A stretch of DNA of 64,000 nt, from positions 1 to 64,000 of the forward strand of contig CAJFJA010000008.1 in the NCBI GenBank assembly GCA_904382605.1, in the 5' to 3' direction. Below are positions 26,629-36,679 of the stretch, piece by piece; positions within the stretch are counted from its first letter, which is position 1; each line of letters starts with the position of its first letter. This DNA is from Candidatus Alloclostridium intestinigallinarum (GTDB lineage Bacteria; Bacillota; Clostridia; Christensenellales; UBA3700). Made by a program: the position numbers and the translations under genes. The notes beneath the pieces are model-generated. The model saw only the letters and a program-made list of their open reading frames with translations, was not told where the DNA came from and did not search any database.

Positions 26629-27644
26629 AGATACTTATAACCGGAGGAGCCGGATTTATAGGCGGCAATTTCGTATATTATATGCTGCAGAATCATGCCG
26701 ACTATATGATTGTATGTCTTGATAAACTAACGTATGCGGGCAATCTTTCCACTCTTGCGGAAGCAATGAAAAATGAGAGGTTCAAGTTTGTCAAAGGTGA
26801 TATTGCCGATAAGAAATTTGTCGAAGAACTGTTTAAGCGTGAAAAATTCGATGCGTGCGTTAACTTTGCGGCTGAAAGCCACGTGGACAGGAGCATAGAA
26901 GATCCGCAGATTTTCCTTATGACAAACATTATAGGTACCCAGGTTTTGATGGACGCCTGCCGGCTTAACGGAAATATACGCTATCACCAGGTATCCACCG
27001 ACGAGGTTTACGGCGATCTGCCGCTTGACAGACCCGATCTTATGTTTACCGAGGCAACGCCCATACATACGTCGAGTCCGTACAGCGCAAGCAAAGCGGG
27101 CGCGGATTTGCTCGTTCAGGCTTATTATCGCACTTACGGGCTGCCGGTGACGATTTCACGTTGCAGCAATAACTACGGCCCCTATCATTTTCCGGAAAAA
27201 CTTATTCCGCTTATGATAACGCGCGCTCTGGCTGACGAGAGCCTGCCCGTTTACGGCGACGGTAAAAACGTTCGCGACTGGCTGTACGTTGAAGACCACT
27301 GTCGCGCGATAGATCTTATTCTGCATAAGGGCAGAATAGGCGAAGTTTATAATGTGGGCGGACATAACGAAATGGCGAATATAGATATAGTCAGGCTTAT
27401 TCTGAAAAAGCTCGGCAAGCCTGAAAGTCTTATAAGATACGTGACCGACCGAAAGGGGCATGACAGGAGATACGCCATCGATCCTACGAAAATACATAAT
27501 GAATTGGGTTGGCTTCCGGAAACAAAGTTCGCCGACGGAATAGAAAAGACGGTAAAATGGTACTTGGATAACAAGAAGTGGTGGCAGGATATAATCAGCG
27601 GCGAATACCGCGGTTATTACGAAAAAATGTATTCAAACAGGTGA
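26625..27644 (+). CDS. rmlB: dTDP-glucose 4,6-dehydratase
   Basis: 339 residues. NAD-binding GGAGFIGGNF at the N terminus, then STDEVYGDL, the YSASKAGAD Tyr-Lys active site and NNYGPYHFPEKLIPL. It converts dTDP-glucose to dTDP-4-keto-6-deoxyglucose. Start ATG 26625 overlaps the preceding stop and fits the Rossmann N terminus. Confidence 0.93.
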   Translation: MKILITGGAGFIGGNFVYYMLQNHADYMIVCLDKLTYAGNLSTLAEAMKNERFKFVKGDIADKKFVEELFKREKFDACVNFAAESHVDRSIEDPQIFLMTNIIGTQVLMDACRLNGNIRYHQVSTDEVYGDLPLDRPDLMFTEATPIHTSSPYSASKAGADLLVQAYYRTYGLPVTISRCSNNYGPYHFPEKLIPLMITRALADESLPVYGDGKNVRDWLYVEDHCRAIDLILHKGRIGEVYNVGGHNEMANIDIVRLILKKLGKPESLIRYVTDRKGHDRRYAIDPTKIHNELGWLPETKFADGIEKTVKWYLDNKKWWQDIISGEYRGYYEKMYSNR

Positions 27645-27653
27645 GGTAATTAT

Positions 27654-28532
27654 ATGAAGGGGATAATTTTAGCGGGAGGCAGTGGAACCAGACTTTATCC
27701 GCTTACAAAATATACGTCAAAACAGGCGTTGCCTGTATATGACAAGCCGATGATATATTATCCGCTGTCCACGCTTATGCTTGCGGGTATAAGGGATATT
27801 CTCATTATATCAACTCCGCGCGATCTGCCCACGTTCAAAAATATGCTCGGAGACGGAAGTAATTTCGGAATACGGCTTTCGTATGCAGAACAGCCTTCTC
27901 CGGACGGCTTGGCACAGGCGTTTATAATTGGCGAAGATTTTATCGGCAAAGATAAATGCGCTATGATCCTGGGCGACAATATATTCCATGGCAACGGACT
28001 TTCCAGAGTGTTAAAGCAGGCTGCGGAAAAGGAAACCGGAGCAACGGTGTTCGGTTATTACGTGGATGATCCGGAGCGCTTCGGGGTAGTGGAATTCGAT
28101 AAAGACGGCGAAGTTATTTCCATAGAAGAAAAACCCAAAAAGCCGAAGTCGAATTATGCCGTTGCAGGGCTTTATATTTACGATAATAAAGTTGTGGAGT
28201 ATGCTAAAAAAATAAAACCGAGTGAAAGAGGCGAACTTGAAATAACCGACATAAACAAACTGTATTTGCAGGAAGGGCAGCTGCACGTAAAATTGCTCGG
28301 GCGCGGTTACGCGTGGCTGGATACGGGCACGATAGAGAGTTTGCTGGAAGCGGCGGAATTTATGAGTATTTTGGAAAAAAGACAGGGGATAAAAGTGTGT
28401 ATACCCGAAGAAATAGCCTATAAAAACGGTTGGATAAGCGCGAAAAAATTAGGTGAAATTATTTCTGAATACGGCAAGAGCAACTACGGGAATTACCTGA
28501 GAAAGGTAAAAGAAGGAAGAATCAGATATTAA
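27654..28532 (+). CDS. rmlA: Glucose-1-phosphate thymidylyltransferase
   Basis: 292 residues, standard length. [19 protein letters not shown] begins the nucleotidyltransferase domain, followed by LGDNIFHG and [13 protein letters not shown]. It makes dTDP-glucose, the entry step to dTDP-rhamnose. Last gene of the glycan locus, followed by a terminator. Confidence 0.93.
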   Translation: MKGIILAGGSGTRLYPLTKYTSKQALPVYDKPMIYYPLSTLMLAGIRDILIISTPRDLPTFKNMLGDGSNFGIRLSYAEQPSPDGLAQAFIIGEDFIGKDKCAMILGDNIFHGNGLSRVLKQAAEKETGATVFGYYVDDPERFGVVEFDKDGEVISIEEKPKKPKSNYAVAGLYIYDNKVVEYAKKIKPSERGELEITDINKLYLQEGQLHVKLLGRGYAWLDTGTIESLLEAAEFMSILEKRQGIKVCIPEEIAYKNGWISAKKLGEIISEYGKSNYGNYLRKVKEGRIRY

Positions 28533-28551
28533 GGTCCGACAATCAATACAA

Positions 28552-28577
28552 GCCGAGGGGAGTCCCTCGGCATATTT
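28552..28577 (+). terminator. Terminator of the glycan operon
   Basis: GCCGAGGG and CCCTCGGC arms with a 4-base loop, followed by ATATTTTTA. Confidence 0.85.
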
Positions 28578-28613
28578 TTACAAAAAAACTACATTAAGCG
28601 GTACGACCCGGTA

Positions 28614-28643
28614 TTGACGGTTTTAATTGCGTTGGGTTATAAT
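28614..28643 (+). promoter_or_regulatory. Promoter of the MacB-like gene
   Basis: TTGACG at 28614-28619 and TATAAT at 28638-28643, 18-bp spacer. Confidence 0.75.
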
Positions 28644-28710
28644 ATAGATAAATTCGTTTGCGTCGGGGTTCGGGGCGGACGGGTTTTACTCGTTTTCGGA
28701 GGCGGGGAAA

Positions 28711-31440
28711 ATGCTCAGATTAAAGGGGATAGAAAAGTTTTACAAGACGGGTGACGGCGGAGTTCTGGCGCTGAAAGGGATAGATATAAACTTTCGCCGC
28801 AACGAGTTCGTGTCGGTGCTGGGTCCTTCGGGGTGCGGCAAGACTACGCTTTTGAATATAATAGGCGGACTTGACCATTATACTGCCGGCGAAATGAGCA
28901 TAGACGGCGTTTCCACCAAAGAATACGGCGACCGCGATTGGGATACCTACCGTAACGAGCGGATAGGTTTTGTATTTCAAAGTTACAATCTGATACCGCA
29001 GCAGAGCATTCAGGGGAACGTGGAACTTGCCCTTACCATAGCGGGCGTGGGCAGGCAGGAGCGTGCGCGCAGGGCGCGCGAGGCGCTGGACAAGGTGGGG
29101 CTTGCCGGGCTTTACAACAAAAAGCCCAACCAGCTTTCGGGAGGACAATGCCAAAGGGTGGCTATTGCCAGAGCGCTTGTGAACGAACCGGAGATACTGC
29201 TTGCCGACGAGCCTACGGGCGCGCTCGATACCGTGACGTCCGTGCAGATAATGGACCTTATCAGGGAGATAGCGGGCGATAAGCTGGTGATTATGGTCAC
29301 GCACAACCCGGAACTTGCCAAGGAATATTCAACCAGAATAGTAGAGCTTCTGGACGGCAAAATGGTGGGCGATTCCAACCCTTACACGGACGAAGAGTGC
29401 GATAAAGACGCCGCGGAAATGCGGCGGGAGCCGGAATACGCGGCGGAGGCTTGCGAAGAAACAAGTAAGGATAAAGAGAAAGAAGAAAAGGCGAAAGGTT
29501 TGCGCAAATTATTCAAAAAACGCGGGGCAGGGGTGAAAAAACGCAAGTCGAAACTGTCTTTCGGAACGGCGTTTTCGCTTTCTGCGAGAAATCTGCGCGC
29601 CAAGATAAAGCGCACCGTCATGGTGTGTATAGCCGGAAGTATAGGCATTATCGGCGTGGCGAGCGTGCTGGCGGTTTCTTCGGGTGTGCAGAACTACATA
29701 ACGGATATGCAGAACGATATGCTTTCGGGCAATCCGGTAGCCGTGCAGGAATCGGGAATAAATCTTTCGTCCGTAACCGAACTTATGTCGGGAGGACAGA
29801 TATCCGACGTAATAAAGCAGTCCGTCGAGGACGGATATATCAACGTGGATACCGCGATAGATTCGCTCATGCGTATGGCGGAGATGATGGGCGGGTTTAC
29901 TTTCGAAAATGAAATTACGCAGGATTATATCGACTACGTCAAAGCCATGCCGCAGGAGTATTATTCGGCGATGTCGTTCGATTACGGCATAAATATGGCG
30001 TATTCGCTATATACGGATTATACGATGGCGGAAGGAGAAGAACGGCTTTCCGTATTCGCGGCGGACAGCAAGCTGCGCGCGCTTATGGAGCAGGCGGGGT
30101 ATTCGGAGCTGTCAAGTTCTTTTGACGACGCGGCGGGCGTATTTTCCTTGGCGCCCGATAACGCCGAGTTCATTTTATCGCAGTACGATATAGTAAACGA
30201 GGGCGGTTATATCCCCGCGCAGGCGGGTGAAATAATGATAGTCGTCAACGACGAAACGGAGATATCGGATATTCTGCTTGCCCAACTGGGATATTATACG
30301 CAGGAAGAATTCCTCAACGCGATATATAAGGCGGCGGGCGACGAACGCTACGACGAAAGTCTGGACAAGCCGCGCATTTCCTATGAAGAGTTGCTCGGCA
30401 AGACGTTCACTTTTTATCCCAATGACGAGATATACACTTCGGAAGAAGGCATAACGGGGACGAAGTTCGGCTATGACGCTTCGCACGAAGGGGAGGGAAT
30501 CGAACTTACCGTTACGGCGATTCTGCGGCCGAAGGAGGGGCTTTCTTTCGGAAGTCTGGATACGGGCGTTTACTATACTCAGGCGCTTGCGGACGAAATT
30601 GTCAAAGTAAATTCCCAATCGGAAATAGTAAATTATATGCTTGAAAACGAGCAGACAGGCGGCGAATACGCTCTGGTGGGTACGGTTGTCGGGTCGCAGA
30701 TAATGGGCACGATACCCACATACGAGATGAGCTACACTTTCGAGGGAAGTACGTATACGCGCACGATGTGCGTGGGCAGTACGTACAGCGCGCAGAATAC
30801 CACGATATACACGCTTATGCTGCGCGACGCCGGAGGCAATACCATTCCCGAAACGATAAGCATATATCCCGTGGATTTCGAGTTGAAAGACGGCGTGACC
30901 GCGTATCTGAGCAAATGGAACGAAGACGGCGACATTACCGTGAACGGTAAGGTGTTGACCGCGGAGGAGAGGGCGCAGATAACTTATACCGATAATCTTT
31001 CCGTAATCATATCCATGATAGGCGATATGATAGACATAGTAACTTATGCGCTGGTGGCGTTTACCGCGCTTTCGCTGGTGGTTTCCACCGTAATGATAGC
31101 TATTATCACATATGTGTCGGTAATAGAGAGGGTGAAAGAAATAGGCGTTATACGCTCGCTTGGCGGCAGAAAGAAAGACGTGTCGCGCCTGTTCAACGCG
31201 GAAACGTTTATCATCGGGTTTATCTCGGGCGTGATAGGCATTGTGATCACATATATAATCTGCCTTGTCATAAACGCCGTCGTAGGCGCGGCGGTCGGCA
31301 TTACCGGTATAGCAAGTCTGCCGTTCACGACCGCGCTCATACTTATAGCGGTATCCGTGCTTCTTACGCTCATATCCGGGCTTATCCCCGCAAAACTTGC
31401 GGCGAAGAAAGATCCCGTGGAAGCGCTCAGAAGCGAATAA
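28711..31440 (+). CDS. Fused ABC ATPase/FtsX-type permease (MacB-like)
   Basis: 909 residues. The ATPase occupies ~1-225 (GPSGCGKTT, LSGGQCQRVAIARAL, LLADEPTGALD). A charged linker (~230-290) follows, then one membrane helix near 310. An extracytoplasmic domain of ~430 residues precedes three C-terminal helices of the FtsX type and the ending LIPAKLAAKKDPVEALRSE. Such mechanotransmission transporters export or shed peptides and lipids, or sense antibiotics. No two-component genes flank it. ATG 28711 starts at LRLKGIEKFYKTGDG. Confidence 0.85.
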   Translation: MLRLKGIEKFYKTGDGGVLALKGIDINFRRNEFVSVLGPSGCGKTTLLNIIGGLDHYTAGEMSIDGVSTKEYGDRDWDTYRNERIGFVFQSYNLIPQQSIQGNVELALTIAGVGRQERARRAREALDKVGLAGLYNKKPNQLSGGQCQRVAIARALVNEPEILLADEPTGALDTVTSVQIMDLIREIAGDKLVIMVTHNPELAKEYSTRIVELLDGKMVGDSNPYTDEECDKDAAEMRREPEYAAEACEETSKDKEKEEKAKGLRKLFKKRGAGVKKRKSKLSFGTAFSLSARNLRAKIKRTVMVCIAGSIGIIGVASVLAVSSGVQNYITDMQNDMLSGNPVAVQESGINLSSVTELMSGGQISDVIKQSVEDGYINVDTAIDSLMRMAEMMGGFTFENEITQDYIDYVKAMPQEYYSAMSFDYGINMAYSLYTDYTMAEGEERLSVFAADSKLRALMEQAGYSELSSSFDDAAGVFSLAPDNAEFILSQYDIVNEGGYIPAQAGEIMIVVNDETEISDILLAQLGYYTQEEFLNAIYKAAGDERYDESLDKPRISYEELLGKTFTFYPNDEIYTSEEGITGTKFGYDASHEGEGIELTVTAILRPKEGLSFGSLDTGVYYTQALADEIVKVNSQSEIVNYMLENEQTGGEYALVGTVVGSQIMGTIPTYEMSYTFEGSTYTRTMCVGSTYSAQNTTIYTLMLRDAGGNTIPETISIYPVDFELKDGVTAYLSKWNEDGDITVNGKVLTAEERAQITYTDNLSVIISMIGDMIDIVTYALVAFTALSLVVSTVMIAIITYVSVIERVKEIGVIRSLGGRKKDVSRLFNAETFIIGFISGVIGIVITYIICLVINAVVGAAVGITGIASLPFTTALILIAVSVLLTLISGLIPAKLAAKKDPVEALRSE

Positions 31441-31452
31441 AAAGGGGGTTAT

Positions 31453-32121
31453 ATGGATAATTTCGAACTTATGCAAAGCAGACATTCCGTACGCAGTTAC
31501 CTTGATAAAGCCATTGGAAGCGGGAAGGTTGAGTTTTTGAAAAATGAGATAGAAAAAGCCAACGCCGAAGGCGGATTGCATATGCAACTTATTTTGAACG
31601 AGCCGCATGCTTTCGACAGCTTCATGGCAAGGTACGGCAAATTTTCCGGCGTGCGCAATTATATCGCTTTGGTAGGTAAAAAGGGCGCAGGGGCGCAGGA
31701 AAAATTGGGATATTACGGCGAAAGGGTTGTGCTTGCCGCCCAAAGCGCCGGGCTGAACACCTGCTGGGTGGGAATGACTTATAAAAAAATCGGGAAAGCC
31801 TTTGAACTCGGCAAAGGAGAGAAGATATACGGGGTTATCGCTCTCGGTTACGGAAAGACGCAGGGAAAGGCGCACACGGGCAAAAAGCCGTCAGACGTGT
31901 GCGACCCCGAAGGCAAGCCCGAATGGTTCATGCGCGGAGTGGAAGCGGCGTTGCTTGCCCCCACGGCGCTCAACAGGCAGGGCTTCAAGTTTTCATTGAA
32001 CGACGACGGCAATGTCGCGGCATATATGAGTCCCGGCTTTTACCGCAGTATGGATCTGGGTATCGTAAAATACCATTTCGAACTCGGCGTGGGACGGAAG
32101 TTCGGTTGGGCGGAAAAGTGA
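31453..32121 (+). CDS. Nitroreductase-family protein
   Basis: 222 residues. MQSRHSVRSYLDKAIG at the N terminus is the nitroreductase FMN-contact motif, and LAPTALNRQGFKF near 175 and GIVKYHFELG complete the fold. It fits the putative TM-nitroreductase subgroup. FMN-dependent reduction of a nitro compound or quinone is likely, substrate unknown. AAAGGGGG precedes the ATG; it is 12 bases behind the ABC gene and probably co-transcribed. Confidence 0.78.
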   Translation: MDNFELMQSRHSVRSYLDKAIGSGKVEFLKNEIEKANAEGGLHMQLILNEPHAFDSFMARYGKFSGVRNYIALVGKKGAGAQEKLGYYGERVVLAAQSAGLNTCWVGMTYKKIGKAFELGKGEKIYGVIALGYGKTQGKAHTGKKPSDVCDPEGKPEWFMRGVEAALLAPTALNRQGFKFSLNDDGNVAAYMSPGFYRSMDLGIVKYHFELGVGRKFGWAEK

Positions 32122-32141
32122 CCGGTCGGTAAACCGCCCGT

Positions 32142-32834
32142 CTATACTACGCATACTGCGGAAAAATAGACCGTGAATTCGCCGTTTTCATACTTGCAGA
32201 ATTCCTGCACGTATCCGAGCAAATCGGCGTTGTAAAGTCCTGTAATGCGCCGCATAACGGATAAGTCGAACGTACCGCTCCTTATATATACCGGAGTGGC
32301 GGTGTTTACCGCCGATACGTCCGCCGTTACGGGGCGGATAAGTTTTCCGTCAGAATACAATCCGTCAAGATATTCGCCGCTTCTTCCGCTTAGGTCGATA
32401 TAAAAAATGCGTTCGCCGTTTGTTACTTTTACTTTGTATCCGTCCTGATATTGCGCGGTATATTCGTTTTCTATTTCGTCGCTGTCGAATATTATTTCGG
32501 GCTGAGGTCCTGAAAAATCGTATATGCAGGAGTAGGAAAAAGCTCCGCTACCGCCGCTTTGTATGTTGTAATATACGTCGTTCAAGCCGTCGCCCGTAAA
32601 ATCTGCAAGCACGAGCGAAGGTTCGTATCCGCTGTCATGCGAAGGGGCGACGGTAAATTTTTCGCCGCCGCGTTCAACGTAAATAACCGCGTCCGTGCAG
32701 TATGCGCCGCCGTCCGCCTGTTGCGCTTCGAGCACGGCGCAAATTCGGTTTTCGCAAGTTTTATTCGTCCCCGGCACACACGTAAACGGCGAAATTATGC
32801 AGGTTAATAATGCCGCCACGATTTTTATCTTCAT
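32142..32834 (-). CDS. Secreted protein with a FG-GAP-like calcium-loop motif
   Basis: 230 residues from the start MKIKIVAALLTC. A signal peptide with cysteine at FTC is visible but the lipobox is poor. The motif LADFTGDGLNDVYY (about 77-90) is the Asp-rich loop seen in VCBS/FG-GAP and other repeat proteins. The rest is beta-rich. No known family recognised. It is convergent with the nitroreductase gene. Confidence 0.5.
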   Translation of the reverse strand: MKIKIVAALLTCIISPFTCVPGTNKTCENRICAVLEAQQADGGAYCTDAVIYVERGGEKFTVAPSHDSGYEPSLVLADFTGDGLNDVYYNIQSGGSGAFSYSCIYDFSGPQPEIIFDSDEIENEYTAQYQDGYKVKVTNGERIFYIDLSGRSGEYLDGLYSDGKLIRPVTADVSAVNTATPVYIRSGTFDLSVMRRITGLYNADLLGYVQEFCKYENGEFTVYFSAVCVV

Positions 32835-32877
32835 AACGTAAGTATGTGCTATTGAAAGCGGTTGTTGCAACGGCAAC

Positions 32878-32906
32878 TTGAAAAAAGCGTATTACGGATA
32901 TATAAT
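32878..32906 (+). promoter_or_regulatory. Promoter of the CoA-disulfide reductase gene
   Basis: TTGAAA at 32878-32883 and TATAAT at 32901-32906, 17-bp spacer, 37 bases before the start codon. Confidence 0.7.
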
Positions 32907-32942
32907 ATTATTACAGAATATCCGACGTAAAGGGAGGTAAAT

Positions 32943-34577
32943 ATGAAAGTAGTAATTATAGGCGGAGTTGCCGGAGGTGCGAGTTGCGCTACCCGTCTGC
33001 GCAGACTGGACGAGAGGGCGGAGATAATCATTTTCGAGCGCGGGGAAAACGTATCGTACGCAAACTGCGGACTGCCTTATTATATAGGCAGGGAAATAGA
33101 GCGGGAAGAGGACCTTACCGTGGCTTCTCCCGCGTTTTTGCGCGCAAGATTCAACATAGACGTGCGCGTTATGTCAGAAGTCATCGGAATTGACCGAAAG
33201 GCGCATACGGTAACCGTGCGCTCGCCGCAGGGCGAATATAAGGAAAGTTACGATAAGCTGGTGCTCACTCCGGGTGCGGGAGCAAAGACTTTCGGCTTTG
33301 GCGGAGAGGGGGTGTTCACCCTGCGCGACGTGCGCAACACGCTGGATCTGAACGCTTATCTTACGGATAACAATGTGACAAACGCGCTGGTCGCGGGCGG
33401 CGGTTTTATAGGCGTGGAGATAGCGGAAAACCTTATTCGCCGTGGAATTAAGGTGACTTTGGCGGAGTTTGCGCCCCAGCTTATGCCGCCTTTCGATAAG
33501 GAGACGGCTCTGCTTGTATCCGACGCGCTTAAAGGCGGCGGCGTGGACGTGCGCGTGAATACGGGCGTAAAGGCGGTTGAGCGCGCGGACGGCGGATTGA
33601 AGGTCGCGTTTACCGACGGCACCGCCATGAATGCGGGCGCGGTGATTCTCGCTTTGGGAGTGGCTCCCGAAACCGCCCTTGCAAAGCAGGCGGGGCTGGA
33701 GCTTGCCGCAAACGGCGGAATAAAGACGGACGAATTCATGCGTACAAGCGATGAGGACGTTTTTGCCGCGGGCGACGCTGTCAGCGTTATCGGCGCGGAC
33801 GGCGGAGAAACGCTCATACCTCTTGCCGGACCTGCAAACAGACAGGGCAGGAGCGTTGCCGCAAACCTGCTCGGCGGCAGGGAGAGCAACGGCAGGGCGG
33901 TGCTGGGCGCAAGCGTGGTAAAGGTGTTCGACCTCACCGCCGCAAGCGTGGGCAGGAACGAAAAACAACTGCAAAAGGCGGGTGTGAAGTATAAAAAAGC
34001 ATATGCGTTTCCCATGACCCACGCGGGTTATTATCCGGGCGCAACGCAGCTTACGTTAAAGTTGCTGTTCGGTGAAAACGGGGAAATTTACGGCGCCCAG
34101 GCGGCGGGCAGGGAGAACGTGGAAAAGCAGATAGACGTAATCTCCGCCGTAATGAAACTGGGCGGCACCGTGCACGACCTGGCGCAGATGGAACTGTGCT
34201 ACGCGCCGCCGTATAATTCGGCGAAAAGCCCCGTGAATATGCTCGGCTTTATCGCGGAAAATATCCTTTCCGGACTTTGCCCCACCACTTATGCGGAAAA
34301 TCTGAAAAAGGGCGACTTCGTGCTTGACGTGCGTATGCCGGGCGAATGCGCGAGGGGCGGAATTCCCGGCGCGGTGAATATCCCTCTCGACGTACTGCGC
34401 GACCATATTGACGAACTGCCCAAGGATAAGAAGATAATCGTGTCCTGCGCGGTGGGTCTGCGCGGCTATCTCGGCACGCGTATTCTCCGCCAGCACGGCT
34501 TCGACGCGGTCAACCTTTCGGGCGGCTATCGCGTATATTCGCTCTGCTCGCGCGCGGGTATGCTGCAAAACGATTAA
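32943..34577 (+). CDS. CoA-disulfide-reductase-like flavoprotein with rhodanese domain
   Basis: 544 residues. An FAD domain (VVIIGGVAGGASCATRLRR) carries the single redox cysteine in VSYANCGLPYYIG (about Cys43). An NAD-binding segment follows (ALVAGGGFIGVEIAENL), then the dimerisation domain and a C-terminal rhodanese module (about 455-540, with active-site loop SCAVGLRGYLG). This is the CoADR-RHD arrangement, which reduces CoA-disulfides, persulfides or polysulfides with NAD(P)H. It should serve redox or sulfur homeostasis in the cytoplasm. GGGAGG precedes the ATG. Confidence 0.88.
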   Translation: MKVVIIGGVAGGASCATRLRRLDERAEIIIFERGENVSYANCGLPYYIGREIEREEDLTVASPAFLRARFNIDVRVMSEVIGIDRKAHTVTVRSPQGEYKESYDKLVLTPGAGAKTFGFGGEGVFTLRDVRNTLDLNAYLTDNNVTNALVAGGGFIGVEIAENLIRRGIKVTLAEFAPQLMPPFDKETALLVSDALKGGGVDVRVNTGVKAVERADGGLKVAFTDGTAMNAGAVILALGVAPETALAKQAGLELAANGGIKTDEFMRTSDEDVFAAGDAVSVIGADGGETLIPLAGPANRQGRSVAANLLGGRESNGRAVLGASVVKVFDLTAASVGRNEKQLQKAGVKYKKAYAFPMTHAGYYPGATQLTLKLLFGENGEIYGAQAAGRENVEKQIDVISAVMKLGGTVHDLAQMELCYAPPYNSAKSPVNMLGFIAENILSGLCPTTYAENLKKGDFVLDVRMPGECARGGIPGAVNIPLDVLRDHIDELPKDKKIIVSCAVGLRGYLGTRILRQHGFDAVNLSGGYRVYSLCSRAGMLQND

Positions 34578-34602
34578 ATAAAACAAGAAGAGTAAAAGAA
34601 AG

Positions 34603-34629
34603 AAGCTCCGTTTTGTGCGGAGCTTTTTT
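34603..34629 (+). terminator. Intrinsic terminator
   Basis: AAGCTCCG and CGGAGCTT arms, 7-base loop, followed by a T run. Confidence 0.88.
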
Positions 34630-34771
34630 GCGCTTTGCGTACGTGCGGAAAATTGCTTGCGGTGCGGTTACCGCCGTTTTTTATGCAAATAAATTAAATT
34701 GCAACAAAAATTTTGCAACCCTTTCAAAACGCTTGCAAAATTTCCGCCAAAGGTATATAAATGTTTCGGAT

Positions 34772-35929
34772 ATGAACGAGGAAGGCGGCAGGGCGGTAAA
34801 ACCGCATATCAGATACATAATAAAAAGCCTGGTAAAAGGGCATATCGTGCTCATAATCGCGGCGGTGGCGGCGGCTGTCACCTGCTTTTTCGTGCCGCCG
34901 AACGCGGGATATGCGGATTACTTCGACCTGGATACGCTTTCCTGCCTGTTCTGTACTTTGGCGGTCGTCTCCGCGCTTAAACGCAGGCGGTTTTTCGAAT
35001 GGCTGGCGGTAAAGATAGTCACCGCTTTCGGCAATATGCGGCGCGTTGCTTTCGCGTTGGTTTTCGTCACTTATTTCGGCTCTATGGTCATGGCGAACGA
35101 CATGGCTCTTATAACGTTTCTGCCGCTGGGCTGGTTCGTCCTCTCTTCGTGCGGAAAGACTAAATATACCGCTTTCGTGTTCGTAATGCAGAACGTGGCG
35201 GCGAATCTGGGCGGTATGCTTACGCCGTTCGGCAATCCGCAGAATCTGTACCTTTACTCCTTTTACTCGATAGAGGCGGCGGAATTTTTCAAAATAATGG
35301 CGCTTCCTTTCGCGATGGCGTTCGTGCTGATTGTCGGGACGTGCTTTTTCGTCAGACTTGAACCTATTAAGCTGGAAACCGCGCCCCAGCCCGCTCCGCC
35401 CGTGTGGCGCATTGTGATATACTTTGTGTTGTTCGTCATCTCGGTGATGATAGTTTTCCGCGTGTTCGAATGGTGGATAGGGCTTGTCGTTGTAACTGCC
35501 GCGCTGCTGATTTTGGAGCCTAAGGCGTTTCTGCTCGTGGACTACGGATTGCTGCTCACTTTCTGCGCCTTTTTCATATTCTCGGGCAATATGTCGCAAA
35601 TTCCCGCAGTACGCGAATGGCTGGGCGCGCTGGTTGCGCTTTCGCCGCTTCTTGTGGGTACGGCGTCGTGCCAGGTGATAAGCAACGTGCCGTCCGCCGT
35701 GCTCCTGTCACGCTTTACGACGGATTACCGCCACCTGCTCATCGCCGTGAATATCGGCGGTCTGGGTACGCCCGTGGCGTCGCTGGCAAGCCTTATCACC
35801 CTGGGCGAATACCGCAAGCGCAACCACGGAAAAACTCTCCGCTATCTGGGACTTTTCTCGCTTATAAATTTCGCCTATCTGGGTATTTTAATAGGAACAA
35901 GTTACTTAAACGACCTTATTTTGGGATAA
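34772..35929 (+). CDS. SLC13/ArsB-like ion transporter
   Basis: 385 residues from ATG 34772, with about ten membrane helices. Two pseudo-symmetric motifs of the ion transporter superfamily are visible: NDMALITFLPLGWF with TPFGNPQNLYLYS in the first half, and SNVPSAVLLSRF with GGLGTPVASLASLITLGEY in the second. Family members move dicarboxylates, arsenite, phosphate or Na+. The start is uncertain because no strong ribosome site is seen. Confidence 0.75.
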   Translation: MNEEGGRAVKPHIRYIIKSLVKGHIVLIIAAVAAAVTCFFVPPNAGYADYFDLDTLSCLFCTLAVVSALKRRRFFEWLAVKIVTAFGNMRRVAFALVFVTYFGSMVMANDMALITFLPLGWFVLSSCGKTKYTAFVFVMQNVAANLGGMLTPFGNPQNLYLYSFYSIEAAEFFKIMALPFAMAFVLIVGTCFFVRLEPIKLETAPQPAPPVWRIVIYFVLFVISVMIVFRVFEWWIGLVVVTAALLILEPKAFLLVDYGLLLTFCAFFIFSGNMSQIPAVREWLGALVALSPLLVGTASCQVISNVPSAVLLSRFTTDYRHLLIAVNIGGLGTPVASLASLITLGEYRKRNHGKTLRYLGLFSLINFAYLGILIGTSYLNDLILG

Positions 35930-36011
35930 TTGAGCAAGTACGCGGAAAATATTTAATCGCGCTTTACATATCAAACGCAAAATTGTATAATGATTGCGTG
36001 AGGAAAAAGGT

Positions 36012-36491
36012 ATGTTCGAACCGCTGACAAAGTTTATAGGACCGCTCGGCGAAATACAAAAGCCGGGAGTATGGCGCAGCGAGCTTTACGACGAAAATGG
36101 AAACGTCGCGGAGCTTGTAATTCCATATATTGACTATTGCGACACGATAAAGCAGTTTGTGGCGGCGGTTGAAAAGTTCAATGAAGATTTTCCGCAATTC
36201 CATATGCTTAAATATATGGCCGAATTAAAGGCGAAACACATATATTGGGACGTGGACGCGATGAAAGTTCCCGACGCGACCCGTCTGTCGGACAGGACGG
36301 TGCTCAGTTTGCTTATGGGCATGGTGAGGGGCGAATATTTTTGCGCGGGCGTTATAGAAGAGTACGTAACCGAACGCCACGTGATAAGGTGGCTTGAAAG
36401 ATTGAAATATCTGGACGAATTCAGATATAAGCGCGAGGCAAACAAGAAAGCCCGTGGAGAAAACGGCGTTGACCAAAGCGGAGCGCGTTAA
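36012..36491 (+). CDS. DUF6508-like protein
   Basis: 159 residues. The C-terminal half (SDRTVLSLLMGMVRGEYFC, then VIEEYVTERHVIRWLERLKYLDEF) resembles the DUF6508 domain, helical and of unknown function. ATG 36012 follows AGGAAAAAGG. It lies just upstream of the asnB leader. Confidence 0.55.
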   Translation: MFEPLTKFIGPLGEIQKPGVWRSELYDENGNVAELVIPYIDYCDTIKQFVAAVEKFNEDFPQFHMLKYMAELKAKHIYWDVDAMKVPDATRLSDRTVLSLLMGMVRGEYFCAGVIEEYVTERHVIRWLERLKYLDEFRYKREANKKARGENGVDQSGAR

Positions 36492-36522
36492 AGCCGAAAA
36501 TTCCGCAAAATGGAAAAAACAG

Positions 36523-36551
36523 TTGACAGGCGGACGTAAGAAGGCTATAAT
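36523..36551 (+). promoter_or_regulatory. asnB promoter
   Basis: TTGACA at 36523-36528 and TATAAT at 36546-36551, 17-bp spacer. Confidence 0.88.
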
Positions 36552-36594
36552 TTTGACATATATAATTTACGCGTAAGCGTGAAGGCAAGTGTAA

Positions 36595-36660
36595 CTGCAA
36601 TGGCGCAGGCGCACGGAACGGAGAGTAACTGCCGCTTCCTGAAAGGGAGGCGGCATTTTT
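36595..36660 (+). promoter_or_regulatory. asnB leader: ANTAR-type hairpin and terminator
   Basis: CTGC (36595-36598), hexaloop AATGGC (36599-36604), GCAG (36605-36608): a 4-bp stem with A at loop position 1 and G at 4. A terminator follows at 36630-36660 (TGCCGCTTCC, loop, GGGAGGCGGCA, then TTTTT). A second weak hairpin, GGAGAG...GCTTCC around ACTGCC (36620-36639), overlaps the terminator's left arm, so it could act as the antiterminator. Confidence 0.7.
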
Positions 36661-36679
36661 ATATTTACAGGAGGCGGAT

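Noticed and set aside
12298-28532. Glycan locus as a prophage or integrative element
   Set aside because: No integrase, attachment repeats, tRNA or phage genes; composition alone shows transfer, not a specific vehicle.
36552-36660. T-box leader for asnB
   Set aside because: No T-box antiterminator core (the UGGNACC-type bulge) and no stem I pattern; the hexaloop-terminator layout explains it better.
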